Below, piece after piece: positions 13,576 to 21,636 of a DNA stretch of 23,947 nucleotides. Origin of the DNA: Deltaproteobacteria bacterium UBA5329 (lineage in GTDB: Bacteria > Desulfobacterota > Syntrophorhabdia > Syntrophorhabdales > Syntrophorhabdaceae). The DNA is taken from NCBI GenBank assembly GCA_002408185.1, contig DHQV01000050.1:4331-28277 (forward strand), written 5' to 3'. The notes beneath the pieces were generated by a model. That model searched no databases and was not told the DNA's origin. It worked only from the letters and a program-made list of their open reading frames with translations. A program made the translations under genes and the position numbers. Numbering within the stretch: the stretch's first letter is position 1; each line of letters opens with the position of its first letter.

Positions 13576-14488
13576 TAAAATATTCCCTGGCCCTTTCAAC
13601 ATCCCTGGCGATCTGTGCCATGAGCTCGGCCATATTTTTAAATTTCTGCTCCGCCCTGATACGCTCGTGGAAATATATCACGATCTCGCGATCATAAAGA
13701 TCCCCGACAAAATCCAGGATGTGTGTTTCTACCAGGAGTTTCTTTCCATCAAATGTGGGATTGTACCCGATGTTCGTCACGGAGGGCCATTTCCTGCCAT
13801 CAAATTCAACCTCTGTGATATACACGCCATTCCCTGGTATAAGCTCGAAAACCGTTTCAAAATTTATCGTCGGAAAACCCATGTTCTTCCCGCGATTCAC
13901 CCCGTGAACGACGATGCCTTCGATCATATGCGACCGGCCGAGCAGCTCGTTGGCCTTTTTTACGTCTCCGTCCATGATAAGTTTACGGATCCGGTTGCTT
14001 CCTATCTTTTCATCATCAAGCGTGATGGCGCCAACGACATCAAAATAAAAACCCTTCTTGTGCGCATATTCCATCAGCATTTTGTCGTCTCCGGCGCCGT
14101 CTTTTCCGAATCGAAAATCGTATCCCACGATAACCCCCGCCACTCCGATCTTGCCTATAAGAATGTCTTCTATAAACCTCTCAGGGGGTATGGACCTGAG
14201 GTTGTCGTCAAAAGGTATCTCGAACATGACCTCTATCCCGTTCTCTGCAACCAAGCGCTCCTTGATATGCGGCGGCGTGATAAGACGTATATATGAATCG
14301 GGCTTCAAGATGGCGTGCGGATGCGGGTAAAAGCTCATCAGCATCGGGGTTCCGGAGATCGCACTGGCCTTGTCCACAACTTTTTTTATTATTCGTCTAT
14401 GCCCGAGATGAACCCCGTCATAATTACCGATGGTAAGAACAGGTTTGGGAAATCGCGCGTCAATGTCGAATGTTTGAAAAATTTTCAT
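13550..14488 (-). CDS. ribF: Bifunctional riboflavin kinase / FAD synthetase
   Basis: The 312-residue protein phosphorylates riboflavin to FMN and adenylylates FMN to FAD. The N-terminal adenylyltransferase has the nucleotide-binding GNYDGVHLGHR at 21-31 and GYDFRFGKDGAGD. The C-terminal riboflavin kinase domain has VVHGVNRGKNMGFPTINF and SVTNIGYNPTF. I choose ATG 14488, preceded by AGAGGTG at 14492-14498. The open frame extends 39 codons further upstream, but that would run into the tRNA-Leu gene on the other strand and gives no family similarity. The length is then typical (about 310). The last residues come from a 7-bp repeat array, so the C-terminus is probably not conserved. The gene stands alone, convergent with pyrC and divergent from the tRNA. 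Confidence 0.96.
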   Translation of the reverse strand: MKIFQTFDIDARFPKPVLTIGNYDGVHLGHRRIIKKVVDKASAISGTPMLMSFYPHPHAILKPDSYIRLITPPHIKERLVAENGIEVMFEIPFDDNLRSIPPERFIEDILIGKIGVAGVIVGYDFRFGKDGAGDDKMLMEYAHKKGFYFDVVGAITLDDEKIGSNRIRKLIMDGDVKKANELLGRSHMIEGIVVHGVNRGKNMGFPTINFETVFELIPGNGVYITEVEFDGRKWPSVTNIGYNPTFDGKKLLVETHILDFVGDLYDREIVIYFHERIRAEQKFKNMAELMAQIARDVERAREYFKKRQTAKG

Positions 14489-14497
14489 CGTCACCTC

Positions 14498-14526
14498 TTG
14501 ACTTATCTGCCACATACATATACCTT
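14498..14526 (+). promoter_or_regulatory. Possible tRNA-Leu promoter
   Basis: TTGACT at 14498-14503 and TACCTT at 14521-14526, spaced by 17 bases, would start transcription about two bases before the mature tRNA. The -10 is weak. The -35 overlaps the ribosome site of the divergent ribF. Confidence 0.35.
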
Positions 14527-14534
14527 TATAGGGT

Positions 14535-14620
14535 GCCGAAGTGGCGGAATTGGCAGACGCGCTAGATTCAGGGTCTAGTAGGCAATCATGCCTGTGTGGG
14601 TTCAAGTCCCGTCTTCGGCA
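14535..14620 (+). tRNA. tRNA-Leu (anticodon CAG)
   Basis: An 86-base class II tRNA can be folded. The acceptor stem is GCCGAAG (14535-14541) with CTTCGGC (14613-14619), and the discriminator is A at 14620. The D arm contains GGCGGAATTGGCAGACGC. The anticodon stem CTAGA/TCTAG encloses TTCAGGG, giving anticodon CAG for CUG codons. A long variable arm (AGGCA/TGCCT) is typical of leucine tRNAs, and the T arm has the GGTTCAAGTCC type sequence. The 3' CCA is not encoded (the next bases are TTATTT), so it must be added by nucleotidyltransferase. This fits the A-adding-type enzyme at 16427..19066. Confidence 0.97.
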
Positions 14621-14630
14621 TTATTTTTTT
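14621..14630 (+). terminator. T-run following the tRNA
   Basis: TTATTTTTTT directly follows the GC-rich acceptor/T-arm fold of the tRNA and may end its transcription. No separate hairpin is present. Confidence 0.35.
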
Positions 14631-14717
14631 GTCAAAACTCTTAAAACGCTTCATTGTATATTATCTGATGGGATTTTTGAATAGAAAAGACGGATAAAAA
14701 GGGTTAAGAATAGTTTG

Positions 14718-14752
14718 CCAGTCATTCCGGCGCCAAGCGCCGGGACGACTGG
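14718..14752. repeat. REP-like palindrome
   Basis: A 35-base inverted repeat: outer arms CCAGTC (14718-14723) and GACTGG (14747-14752), and a perfect 7-bp inner stem CCGGCGC (14727-14733) and GCGCCGG (14737-14743) around CAA. The layout resembles the widespread GTCATTCC...GGAAT-type REP palindromes of bacterial genomes. It lacks a T-run, so it is not a good terminator. It is the main feature of the 230-base gene-free stretch between the tRNA and sppA. Confidence 0.65.
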
Positions 14753-14827
14753 GATGGGAGTGCGGCATGATAGAATAGTTGGTGTGCACCATGTCGTGGC
14801 ACATTTTTCTGTCCACGGTGATGTGGC

Positions 14828-14841
14828 GCTTACGGCTTACG
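14828..14841. repeat. Short 7-bp tandem repeat after sppA (array D)
   Basis: Two identical heptads GCTTACG at 14828-14834 and 14835-14841 lie ten bases downstream of the sppA stop. They match the heptad type of arrays A-C. Confidence 0.5.
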
Positions 14842-14850
14842 ATCTAATGT

Positions 14851-15705
14851 TCAAGGTCTGTACTCATACCTGAAAGGTGCCACCGGCTCGCGTGTGAAGA
14901 TGTCCTGCAGGGCTGAGGAAACAAGCCATTTCAAGGGAGAGAAAGGCTTCTTGCCGTATACCAGCTCCGGTTTTCCCTTTATACCGAGCGTTGTCTTCAT
15001 TGCGTCGACCGCATCATAGAAAGTCCCAATATTGTCTATCAGGCCGGCCTCCTTTGCCTGAAGCCCTGTATATATCCTGCCATCCGCCAGTCCCCTGGCC
15101 TTGTCTATGTTCATTTTCCGCCCCGCTGCCACGTCCTTGATAAACTGTTCGTGAATGCCATCAATTATGTCCTGCAGGTATTTCCGTTCATAATCGGTCA
15201 TCTTCCTGAAAGGATTCCCGACATCTTTCATCGCTCCGGCTTTGATGGTATTCGCCTGAACGCCTATTTTCTTCATCAGGTCCTCGACCACCGTCTGTTG
15301 CATTATAACTCCGATAGAACCGGTTATCGTCGACGGGTTTGCATAGAGCTTCTCTCCTACTGCCGCTATATAATAACCTCCCGATGCACAGACCGAGCCC
15401 ATCGAGACGTATACCTTCTTCTTCGCTTTAAGCTTCTTGAGCTCACTGGCTGCCTCCTGGGTAGGTCCCACGGCACCGCCGGGCGAATTGATCCGGACTA
15501 TGACGCCGCGTATGCTGTCGTCCTCCCTGAATCGCACTATGTCGGCCATAACATCCTTCAGGTCGGTTATGGTCCCTTCGACCTCTACCACCCCTATCCT
15601 GGAGCCGCTACCCGTAAATATGCCTGATATGCCGGCTATAAAGATTATGACCGCAATCACTACGCAAACAATAAGAAGGACCTTCCTACCCGTATGTCCT
15701 GCCAT
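14851..15705 (-). CDS. sppA: Signal peptide peptidase SppA, 36-kDa type
   Basis: A 284-residue membrane-anchored serine protease of the short, Bacillus-like SppA type (E. coli SppA is about twice as long). Residues 9-31 form one membrane segment; the rest faces outward. The fold signature RINSPGGAVGPTQE at 71-84 is followed by the nucleophile S108 in GSVCASGGYYIA and the probable catalytic lysine K160 in IKAGAMKDVGNPFRKMT. It cleaves residual signal peptides or other membrane peptides. GGGAGG is nine bases from the ATG, 17 bases after the scpA stop. It is the last gene of the long minus-strand run that begins with rpsO. Confidence 0.95.
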   Translation of the reverse strand: MAGHTGRKVLLIVCVVIAVIIFIAGISGIFTGSGSRIGVVEVEGTITDLKDVMADIVRFREDDSIRGVIVRINSPGGAVGPTQEAASELKKLKAKKKVYVSMGSVCASGGYYIAAVGEKLYANPSTITGSIGVIMQQTVVEDLMKKIGVQANTIKAGAMKDVGNPFRKMTDYERKYLQDIIDGIHEQFIKDVAAGRKMNIDKARGLADGRIYTGLQAKEAGLIDNIGTFYDAVDAMKTTLGIKGKPELVYGKKPFSPLKWLVSSALQDIFTREPVAPFRYEYRP

Positions 15706-15722
15706 TATATGATCCTCCCTGG

Positions 15723-16430
15723 TCAGTTATCCATGAATTGGGCTAATTCCCGCTTCTTCATAATAATTTTACCAAATGGACGTCTCTGTGTCAGTGTGGC
15801 CACGCGTATCTTCGCCAATTCCAACATGCCAAGGATTGTCACAACCCGTTCGTTTCTGTCTTCCTCGACGATAACGTCCCATTCGAAAATACCTTCCGAT
15901 CTGAGAACATCCTTGAGTACCCCTATCTTTTCTTCCAAGGTTGGCCGTACTTCCCGGACAACGAAGTAGGTTTCCTCTTTAACACGCATCAGCTCGAAAT
16001 ACAGCGTACAGAGGCACATGAGGTCGAATTCGGCCTCTTTTTCCAATCCCCCCTTTCCAATCGAGTATACATCACGCTCGAGCATGGGAAGGTCATTGAT
16101 CGCGACGGCCATGTTCCTTATGCGTTCATACTCAATGATGCGCTCCACCAATTCCTCACGGGGGTCTTCTTCCTCACCGGCGCCATTCGACGGAAGAAGC
16201 AGCTTCGACTTAATAAAAAGAAGAAGTGAAGCCATCTCTATAAAATCCTCCGCTATCTTCAGGTTCATTTCTCTCGCTATTTCGACATACTGGAGAAAGC
16301 GGTCTGTTATCATCGCAATGGGGATATCCCATATACTCAGTTTGTTGCGCTTGATAAGAGTTATGAGGACAGCCATGGGGCCTTCAAAACATTCGAGCTG
16401 CACTTCTAACGTCGGGACAAGGAGGTTCAT
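15723..16430 (-). CDS. scpA: Segregation and condensation protein A
   Basis: The 235-residue protein is the ScpA kleisin, which with ScpB and SMC forms bacterial condensin for chromosome compaction and segregation. The N-terminal signature VQLECFEGPMAVLITLIKRNKLSIWDI is strongly characteristic. The segment LKIAEDFIEMASLLLFIKSKLLLP follows, then an acidic linker (EEEDPREE), and the C-terminal winged-helix region ends near residue 235. The length is slightly short of the usual 240-270 but complete. The ATG overlaps the stop of the upstream nucleotidyltransferase (ATGA), indicating coupling. In many genomes scpB follows scpA; here sppA follows instead, so scpB must be elsewhere. Confidence 0.95.
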   Translation of the reverse strand: MNLLVPTLEVQLECFEGPMAVLITLIKRNKLSIWDIPIAMITDRFLQYVEIAREMNLKIAEDFIEMASLLLFIKSKLLLPSNGAGEEEDPREELVERIIEYERIRNMAVAINDLPMLERDVYSIGKGGLEKEAEFDLMCLCTLYFELMRVKEETYFVVREVRPTLEEKIGVLKDVLRSEGIFEWDVIVEEDRNERVVTILGMLELAKIRVATLTQRRPFGKIIMKKRELAQFMDN

Positions 16431-19066
16431 GGCAATATTCCCTTTTGAAACAGATAGCTTTGCAGAAACCTGGCTTCCTCCTCCTTCGTTTTGAGATCGA
16501 GATCTATTTTTGCGTCTTTCAGATGGTCGAGAATATCTTTATACACCGGCCCCTCCTGCACACCCAGTTCTTTGAGGTCATTCCCGGTTGTAAAGGGTTT
16601 GAAGGAATCGTTATGTGTTATGTAGTTCGAAATCGCCTTTTTTATCTCTTCAGAACGCGTCTTGGCCATGATAAAAAGGATCGCTTCCCGGGACAGCGAA
16701 TCAAGCATCCGGTATACTTCGCTCCTTTTGATCCCGTTGATCCCCTGGGCAAGGCGTGCCATGATCCGCCTGAGGTTCTCTGCATTGTCTACCGCGCGCT
16801 GCCTGAAACGTTCGCTTATCTCCATCTTTAATGCAAATCCGGCGACATCCTCGATCGCCATATTATCAATCAGGGCAAGGATGAAGAACTGCACCTTGTC
16901 AACCTGTTTTCCCTGATAGAGAAATTCATGCCACTGATAAACGGCATGCATCTGTGTGAAAAGTCTCTCCTTTTCCCTGTTAAAGACAAGGTCCGGAGAT
17001 ATGAAGCGTAAGAGATCGAGTTCGGCAAGGCGTGCAAATACTGCCTCTGGCGCGTCCTCCTTCAGGATAAGTGTGAGTTCGGACCAGATACGTTTTCCGC
17101 GGATCCTGGTAAGAAAGCTGAGCTTCACGGCATTCTTTATCAGGTTCATCGTCTGTTTCCCGATCTTGAACCCGAAGCGCTTCTCGAAACGTATGGCCCG
17201 GAAAACGCGTGTCGGGTCCTCGACAAAACTCAAGCTGTGCAGGACACGGATCGTCTTTTCCTTGATGTCACGCTGGGCGCTGAAGAAATCGACCAGTTCA
17301 CCGAAAGCATTCTTGTTGAGAGCTATGGCAAGCGTGTTTATGGTAAAGTCACGGCGGTGAAGGTCGAGTTTCAGAGACCCGTGCTCAACCGTGGGCAGGG
17401 CCGCGGGGGCCCTGTAATATTCGAGTCGGGCAGTCGCTATGTCTATCTTAAAGCCATCCGGAAAGAGGAGTTTTGCCGTGGAAAACTCCCTGTGAGAACG
17501 CATTCTGACATTAAATCTTTTTACCATTTCCTCGGCAAAAGCGATTCCGTCGCCTTCTATTACCACATCTATATCGTTGTTCTCGTTGCGCAGAATGAGG
17601 TCGCGAACGAAACCGCCGACAAGATATGCATGAAAGCCCATATCGTCGGCAAGATTTCCCATATTGACCAGTTTTCCCATGGTCGTACCATCCAGCCGCT
17701 CTTCCATCAGCTTGCGCACGTTCTTGCGCTGGGCATATTTCTCGTGGAATTCGAGCTTCTCGAGAACAGTCTTTGCGATCTCGTCCTCGAGGACCCGCAA
17801 TAGATCGGTACGGGTTATAGCCCCCTTCAATTCATCTTCATGTACCACGGGAAGGAAGCGCTGATTGCTCCCGATGATCTTTTCCTTGACAGCCTCTATT
17901 GAATCATCCGGATTCACAACATGAAACTCGGTGAACATGTAGTCGTCGACCGGCTGATTCTCCAGTTTGTGGAAAAGCGCCTTGGCAGCAACCTGCCGGG
18001 TGATTACTCCGACGACCCGCCCACGTGAAAGGACCGGCATTGCATTGATATTATATTTCGTCAATATGCTTAACGCTTCCCTGATAGGGCTCGCAGATTC
18101 TACCGATTTAACGGGAAAGAACATGATATCCCTGGCCTGCCAGAGGGGTTTTACGCTGTTGCGAAGGATCTCGATGAGCCTCTCTTTGGCTTCTGGAAGG
18201 GTCATGTCTTTTATGGTCGTCGATGCCGCAACCTTATGCCCGCCCCCGCCGAGGAGCGACATGACATACCCGGAATCCACCTCGGGTATACGGCTTCGAC
18301 CGATAATGTGAACGCGGTCCTCCATGCGAAAAAGGGCAAAGACAGCATTGATATTTTCCATATCCCGGTACTTGTGCACGATCACTGCGAGGTCTCCCAC
18401 GTACTGCTCCGTGCTCCCCTCGGTGATGACGATATCGATGCCGTTTATGTTGTAAACACGGGCATTCTTGATAATGTCGTTCAGCAGAAAGACCTGCTCC
18501 GGTGTCAATTCACGGACGAGCATATCGGAAATTATATTGATATTTGCGCCTTGCGATAAGAGATATGACGCGGCCTCGAAATCCTCCACCGTTGTCGAAG
18601 AAAAACGGAAACTGCCGGTCTCTTCGTATATGCCGAGCATCATGATCGTCGCTTCCTCGGGTGTTATCGCAATGCCGCGTTCCCGCAACAAGCCTATCAG
18701 GATCGTGACCGTAGCCCCGACGCTGCGTACGATCTGAAAATGGGCCTTGACATCGCACTCCGAATCCGGGTGATGATCGTACACATGTACTATCGTTTTC
18801 CCGTTCTCAGCCACTTTCGCGAGTTCACCTATTCGTGTCCTGTCGCGCGTATCGACGAGGATCAGGGTATCGATCGAATCATAATCCGATTTCTTGAGTT
18901 TTACGATATCGTACAGATAGAGTGTTGAATGGATAAGAAAATCACGAAGCGTCTTTTCCTGGGACCCCGGAAACACAAGCGCGGCATCGGGATAGAGCTT
19001 TTTCGCTGCGATCATTGAAGACAGAGAATCGAAATCTGCATTGACATGCGACGTGATGACCTTCAT
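16427..19066 (-). CDS. DHH-CBS-tRNA nucleotidyltransferase fusion (A-adding type)
   Basis: An 879-residue multidomain protein. Residues 1-300 form a DHH/DHHA1 phosphoesterase: NADFDSLSS at 9-17, VDTRDR at 71-76, DHH at 97-99, and GGGGHKVAAS at 273-282. Two CBS domains, which bind adenine nucleotides, span about 312-430. From about 455 there is a class II nucleotidyltransferase: LVGGFVRDLIL at 482-492, catalytic NDIDVVIEG at 497-505, LHRRDFTINTLA at 569-580, and EDPTRVFRAIRFEKRFGF at 616-633, then a helical tRNA-binding tail. This is the architecture of the Aquifex A-adding enzyme, which adds the terminal A of CCA and needs a separate CC-adding partner. Geobacter is also known to split these activities. 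The ATG abuts the recombinase TAG. Whether this protein adds only A cannot be proved by reading. Confidence 0.93.
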   Translation of the reverse strand: MKVITSHVNADFDSLSSMIAAKKLYPDAALVFPGSQEKTLRDFLIHSTLYLYDIVKLKKSDYDSIDTLILVDTRDRTRIGELAKVAENGKTIVHVYDHHPDSECDVKAHFQIVRSVGATVTILIGLLRERGIAITPEEATIMMLGIYEETGSFRFSSTTVEDFEAASYLLSQGANINIISDMLVRELTPEQVFLLNDIIKNARVYNINGIDIVITEGSTEQYVGDLAVIVHKYRDMENINAVFALFRMEDRVHIIGRSRIPEVDSGYVMSLLGGGGHKVAASTTIKDMTLPEAKERLIEILRNSVKPLWQARDIMFFPVKSVESASPIREALSILTKYNINAMPVLSRGRVVGVITRQVAAKALFHKLENQPVDDYMFTEFHVVNPDDSIEAVKEKIIGSNQRFLPVVHEDELKGAITRTDLLRVLEDEIAKTVLEKLEFHEKYAQRKNVRKLMEERLDGTTMGKLVNMGNLADDMGFHAYLVGGFVRDLILRNENNDIDVVIEGDGIAFAEEMVKRFNVRMRSHREFSTAKLLFPDGFKIDIATARLEYYRAPAALPTVEHGSLKLDLHRRDFTINTLAIALNKNAFGELVDFFSAQRDIKEKTIRVLHSLSFVEDPTRVFRAIRFEKRFGFKIGKQTMNLIKNAVKLSFLTRIRGKRIWSELTLILKEDAPEAVFARLAELDLLRFISPDLVFNREKERLFTQMHAVYQWHEFLYQGKQVDKVQFFILALIDNMAIEDVAGFALKMEISERFRQRAVDNAENLRRIMARLAQGINGIKRSEVYRMLDSLSREAILFIMAKTRSEEIKKAISNYITHNDSFKPFTTGNDLKELGVQEGPVYKDILDHLKDAKIDLDLKTKEEEARFLQSYLFQKGILP

Positions 19067-19930
19067 CTAACCCCTGGGATGATGCTTCTTGTGAATTTCC
19101 TTCAACCGTTTACTGTCCACGTGCGTGTAGACCTGTGTCGTCGATATATCCTCATGGCCCAGAAGCACCTGGACCGATCTTAAGTCCGCGCCCCCCTCGA
19201 GCATGTGGGTTGCAAATGTGTGCCGTATCGTGTGGGGAGAGACACGGCCTTTGTGCAATTGCTGACCGTATTTCCGGATGATCTTCCAGATAGCCTGACG
19301 CGTGATCATGCCCCCCTTGCGATTAGGGAACAGGTACTGTCCTGGTGGCTTTTCCGATTCGAGATACGCTTTGATCGCGTCGCGCGAATACGATCCCAGC
19401 GGAACAACCCGTTCTTTGGAGCGTTTTCCCATCGCGATAACGAAACCGCCATCAAGGTTGACGTCGCTTTTCTTGAGCGTGACCACCTCAGAAACCCGAA
19501 GCCCCGTTGCATACATGAGTTCGATGATCGTCCGGTCGCGAACCGCCATCTTCTCGCCGTCGGGCAGATTGATAAGCTCGCCCATCTCTTCTTCGCTCAG
19601 CACGCGGGGGATGGGCGACCGGAACTTTGGTGTGTCCACATCTTCGAGAGGGCTCGCAGCGATCTTCCCGTCAAGGAGAAGGTAATTGAACAATCCCCGT
19701 AAGGCCGATACCGCCCTTACGATGCTGCGGGTCGATTTGCCCTGATCGCGCAGACAGGCGATAAACCCCTCGACATGGCGCCGCTCAGGCTCAGGGCAGG
19801 CAATTTCTTCGCAATACTTTATGAATGCAAGGATATCCCGGTTGTATGCCTCAACGGTATGCGGGGAAGAACCACGCTCGGACACAAGATGGCGGACAAA
19901 ACTATCGAGATGATGGTAGAGACGCTCCAC
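19067..19930 (-). CDS. xerD: Tyrosine recombinase XerC/XerD family
   Basis: The 287-residue protein is a chromosome-dimer-resolving tyrosine recombinase. The N-terminal core-binding domain contains LVSERGSSPHTVEAYNRDI. The catalytic residues are all present: R145 in ATGLRVSE, K169 in MGKRSKERVVPL, H233 and R236 in SPHTIRHTFATH, H259 in LLGHEDISTTQ, and Y268 in VYTHV. I choose the GTG at 19930, which gives a normal XerD-like N-terminus and follows GGGGGA at 19940-19945; an ATG at 19984 would add 18 residues and overlap dut by 40 bases. XerC and XerD cannot be told apart safely here; single-recombinase XerH-type use is also possible. Position between dut and the nucleotidyltransferase argues for a housekeeping gene rather than an integrase. 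Confidence 0.93.
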   Translation of the reverse strand: MERLYHHLDSFVRHLVSERGSSPHTVEAYNRDILAFIKYCEEIACPEPERRHVEGFIACLRDQGKSTRSIVRAVSALRGLFNYLLLDGKIAASPLEDVDTPKFRSPIPRVLSEEEMGELINLPDGEKMAVRDRTIIELMYATGLRVSEVVTLKKSDVNLDGGFVIAMGKRSKERVVPLGSYSRDAIKAYLESEKPPGQYLFPNRKGGMITRQAIWKIIRKYGQQLHKGRVSPHTIRHTFATHMLEGGADLRSVQVLLGHEDISTTQVYTHVDSKRLKEIHKKHHPRG

Positions 19931-19944
19931 CGTCTTTGATCCCC

Positions 19945-20385
19945 CTATGTTCCTGTTGACCCAAAGCCCCCCTGGCCGCGGCATGTATCGGTAAGGTCTT
20001 CCACCTGCCGGAATTCCACCCGTGCGAGCTTCTTGAAAACCATCTGGGCGATACGATCCCCCTTATGTATCGCGAAAGGTTCGCTGCCGAGATTGATCAA
20101 TATTACCTTGACCTCACCCCGGTAATCAGAATCTATCGTCCCCGGCGTATTAAGGACCGTGACGCCGTGCTTATAGGCTATACCGCTGCGCGGCCTGACC
20201 TCGGCTTCAAACCCTTCAGGTATCCCGATAAAGAGGCCTGTTGGAACAAGTGCACGCTCCATAGGCGCGAGCATAAGGGGTTCGTCGACAAGCGCGCAAA
20301 GATCAACACCTGACGAATGGTCCGTGGCATAAACGGGAATTGTCGCCCCATCAAGGGTCTTTATGAAAACATCTATTCTTTCCAT
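19945..20385 (-). CDS. dut: dUTP diphosphatase (dUTPase)
   Basis: A 146-residue trimeric dUTPase hydrolyses dUTP to dUMP and pyrophosphate, keeping uracil out of DNA and supplying the thymidylate precursor. The five conserved motifs are in order: HSSGVDLCA (motif 1, with SSG in place of the common AAG), PRSGIAYKHG, GTIDSDYRGE, GDRIAQMV, and the C-terminal glycine-rich RGQGGFGSTG that closes over the active site. The length is typical. The ATG at 20385 overlaps the end of the upstream M16 peptidase gene by 13 bases. The order pnp-M16 peptidase-dut is common in deltaproteobacteria and clostridia. Confidence 0.97.
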   Translation of the reverse strand: MERIDVFIKTLDGATIPVYATDHSSGVDLCALVDEPLMLAPMERALVPTGLFIGIPEGFEAEVRPRSGIAYKHGVTVLNTPGTIDSDYRGEVKVILINLGSEPFAIHKGDRIAQMVFKKLARVEFRQVEDLTDTCRGQGGFGSTGT

Positions 20386-21632
20386 ACCGCTTCAACCTTT
20401 TTCCTGTCAACATTTCCAAGTATGGTCAACGAGATCTGGTCCGGGTCTTCAAAGATTTCCCGCGCAATGGTGGCCACATCTGATTTTTTTATGCTGTCTA
20501 TCTCGCGCAGCGTCTCTTTCAGAGGAATATAGCTTCCGAAATAGATCTCATTTTTGGCGAGCCGACCCATACGGGTCTCCGATCCTTCGAGCGCTATGAA
20601 CAGGTTCCCCTTAATATGCTTCTTGGAAAAGGAAAGCTCCGCGTCGGTAATGCCTTCATTGCGCACGCGTATGATCTCACCCTTGATGAGACGCAGCACC
20701 TCGGTTATGGACTCCTGCGATGATGATGTCGAGATGCCGAATGTTCCGCAATCATGATAGCAGTTCACGTAAGAATATATATTGTAGACCAGGCCGCGGT
20801 TCTCCCTGATCTCCTGGAAAAGATGGGAGCTCATGCTGCCACCCATAATAGCGTTGAGAATGTAGAGCATATACCTGCGCCGGTCGACCTGGCTAACCCC
20901 ATCGGTGCCTATGCACATATAGACGTGTTCAAGTTCTCTTTCATAGATATCGATCCCTATCGACGGCTGCGGGGCGATCGATTTCCGTTTATGGGCGCTC
21001 CCGTTCGACATGCCGGAAAAATATCGCGTTATATCTGCGACACAGGCCTCATGGTTCACCCTGCCGCTGATCGTGATAATTGTATTTTCAGGACCGTAAT
21101 GGTCTTTGAAATAGTTCTTTATCTCGTCGATCTCGAGGGATCGCACGGTCTTTTCCGTGCCAAGTATCGGCATTCCAAGTGCATGCCCCTTGTAGTATGA
21201 GGCATTGAACATATCATAGATATATTCTTCCGGGCTGTCCTCAACCATCTTTATTTCCTGATTTATGACATAACGCTCTTTCTCGATATCATCCTCGCTG
21301 AGCAGGGAATTCAGACGCATATCTGAGATGATATCGAGAGCGATGTCCAGGTCTTTCCTGAGGATGCGCGCGTAAAGACAAGTATACTCCCTGCCCGTGA
21401 AGGCATTGATGGAACCGCCGATGGCATCGAACTCCCGGGCGATATCATATGCGGTCCGCCGATGTGTCCCTTTGAAGAGCATGTGCTCTATAAAATGACA
21501 GATGCCGTTATTGCCGGCATTTTCGTAGCGACTTCCCGCCTTCCACCAGATACCGATCGATACAGTGGAATAATAGGGTATTGATTCAGTGACAACTGTT
21601 ATACCGTTATCGAGGACGGTCTTCTTATACAT
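20373..21632 (-). CDS. M16-family zinc metallopeptidase
   Basis: The 419-residue protein is an active-type insulinase/processing-peptidase. It carries the inverted zinc motif HFIEH at 46-50 (H46 and H50 bind zinc, E49 is catalytic) and the third ligand E126 in VINQEIKMVEDSPEE. The second-half region ENRGLVYNIYSYVNCYHDCGTF, which contributes substrate-binding R/Y residues, is also intact. The length fits the bacterial PqqL/YmxG-type single-chain enzymes (about 410-430). No signal peptide is visible, so it is probably cytoplasmic. It starts four bases after the pnp stop. The natural substrate of these neighbours of pnp is not known. Confidence 0.95.
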   Translation of the reverse strand: MYKKTVLDNGITVVTESIPYYSTVSIGIWWKAGSRYENAGNNGICHFIEHMLFKGTHRRTAYDIAREFDAIGGSINAFTGREYTCLYARILRKDLDIALDIISDMRLNSLLSEDDIEKERYVINQEIKMVEDSPEEYIYDMFNASYYKGHALGMPILGTEKTVRSLEIDEIKNYFKDHYGPENTIITISGRVNHEACVADITRYFSGMSNGSAHKRKSIAPQPSIGIDIYERELEHVYMCIGTDGVSQVDRRRYMLYILNAIMGGSMSSHLFQEIRENRGLVYNIYSYVNCYHDCGTFGISTSSSQESITEVLRLIKGEIIRVRNEGITDAELSFSKKHIKGNLFIALEGSETRMGRLAKNEIYFGSYIPLKETLREIDSIKKSDVATIAREIFEDPDQISLTILGNVDRKKVEAVWKE

Positions 21633-21636
21633 CTAA

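Noticed and set aside
13517..14296. 259-codon open frame on the plus strand
   Set aside because: It lies wholly opposite ribF, whose domains are unmistakable, and shows no family motif of its own.
14489..14605. N-terminal extension of RibF
   Set aside because: It would overlap the tRNA-Leu gene, adds 39 residues with no similarity to RibF, and the ATG at 14488 has a good ribosome site.
14785..14816. Possible plus-strand terminator before TTTTT
   Set aside because: The stem is only about four plus three base pairs with a bulge, and no plus-strand gene ends there.
19931..19984. 18-residue N-terminal extension of the tyrosine recombinase
   Set aside because: It overlaps dut, contains no recombinase-like sequence, and the GTG at 19930 has a ribosome site and gives the normal length.
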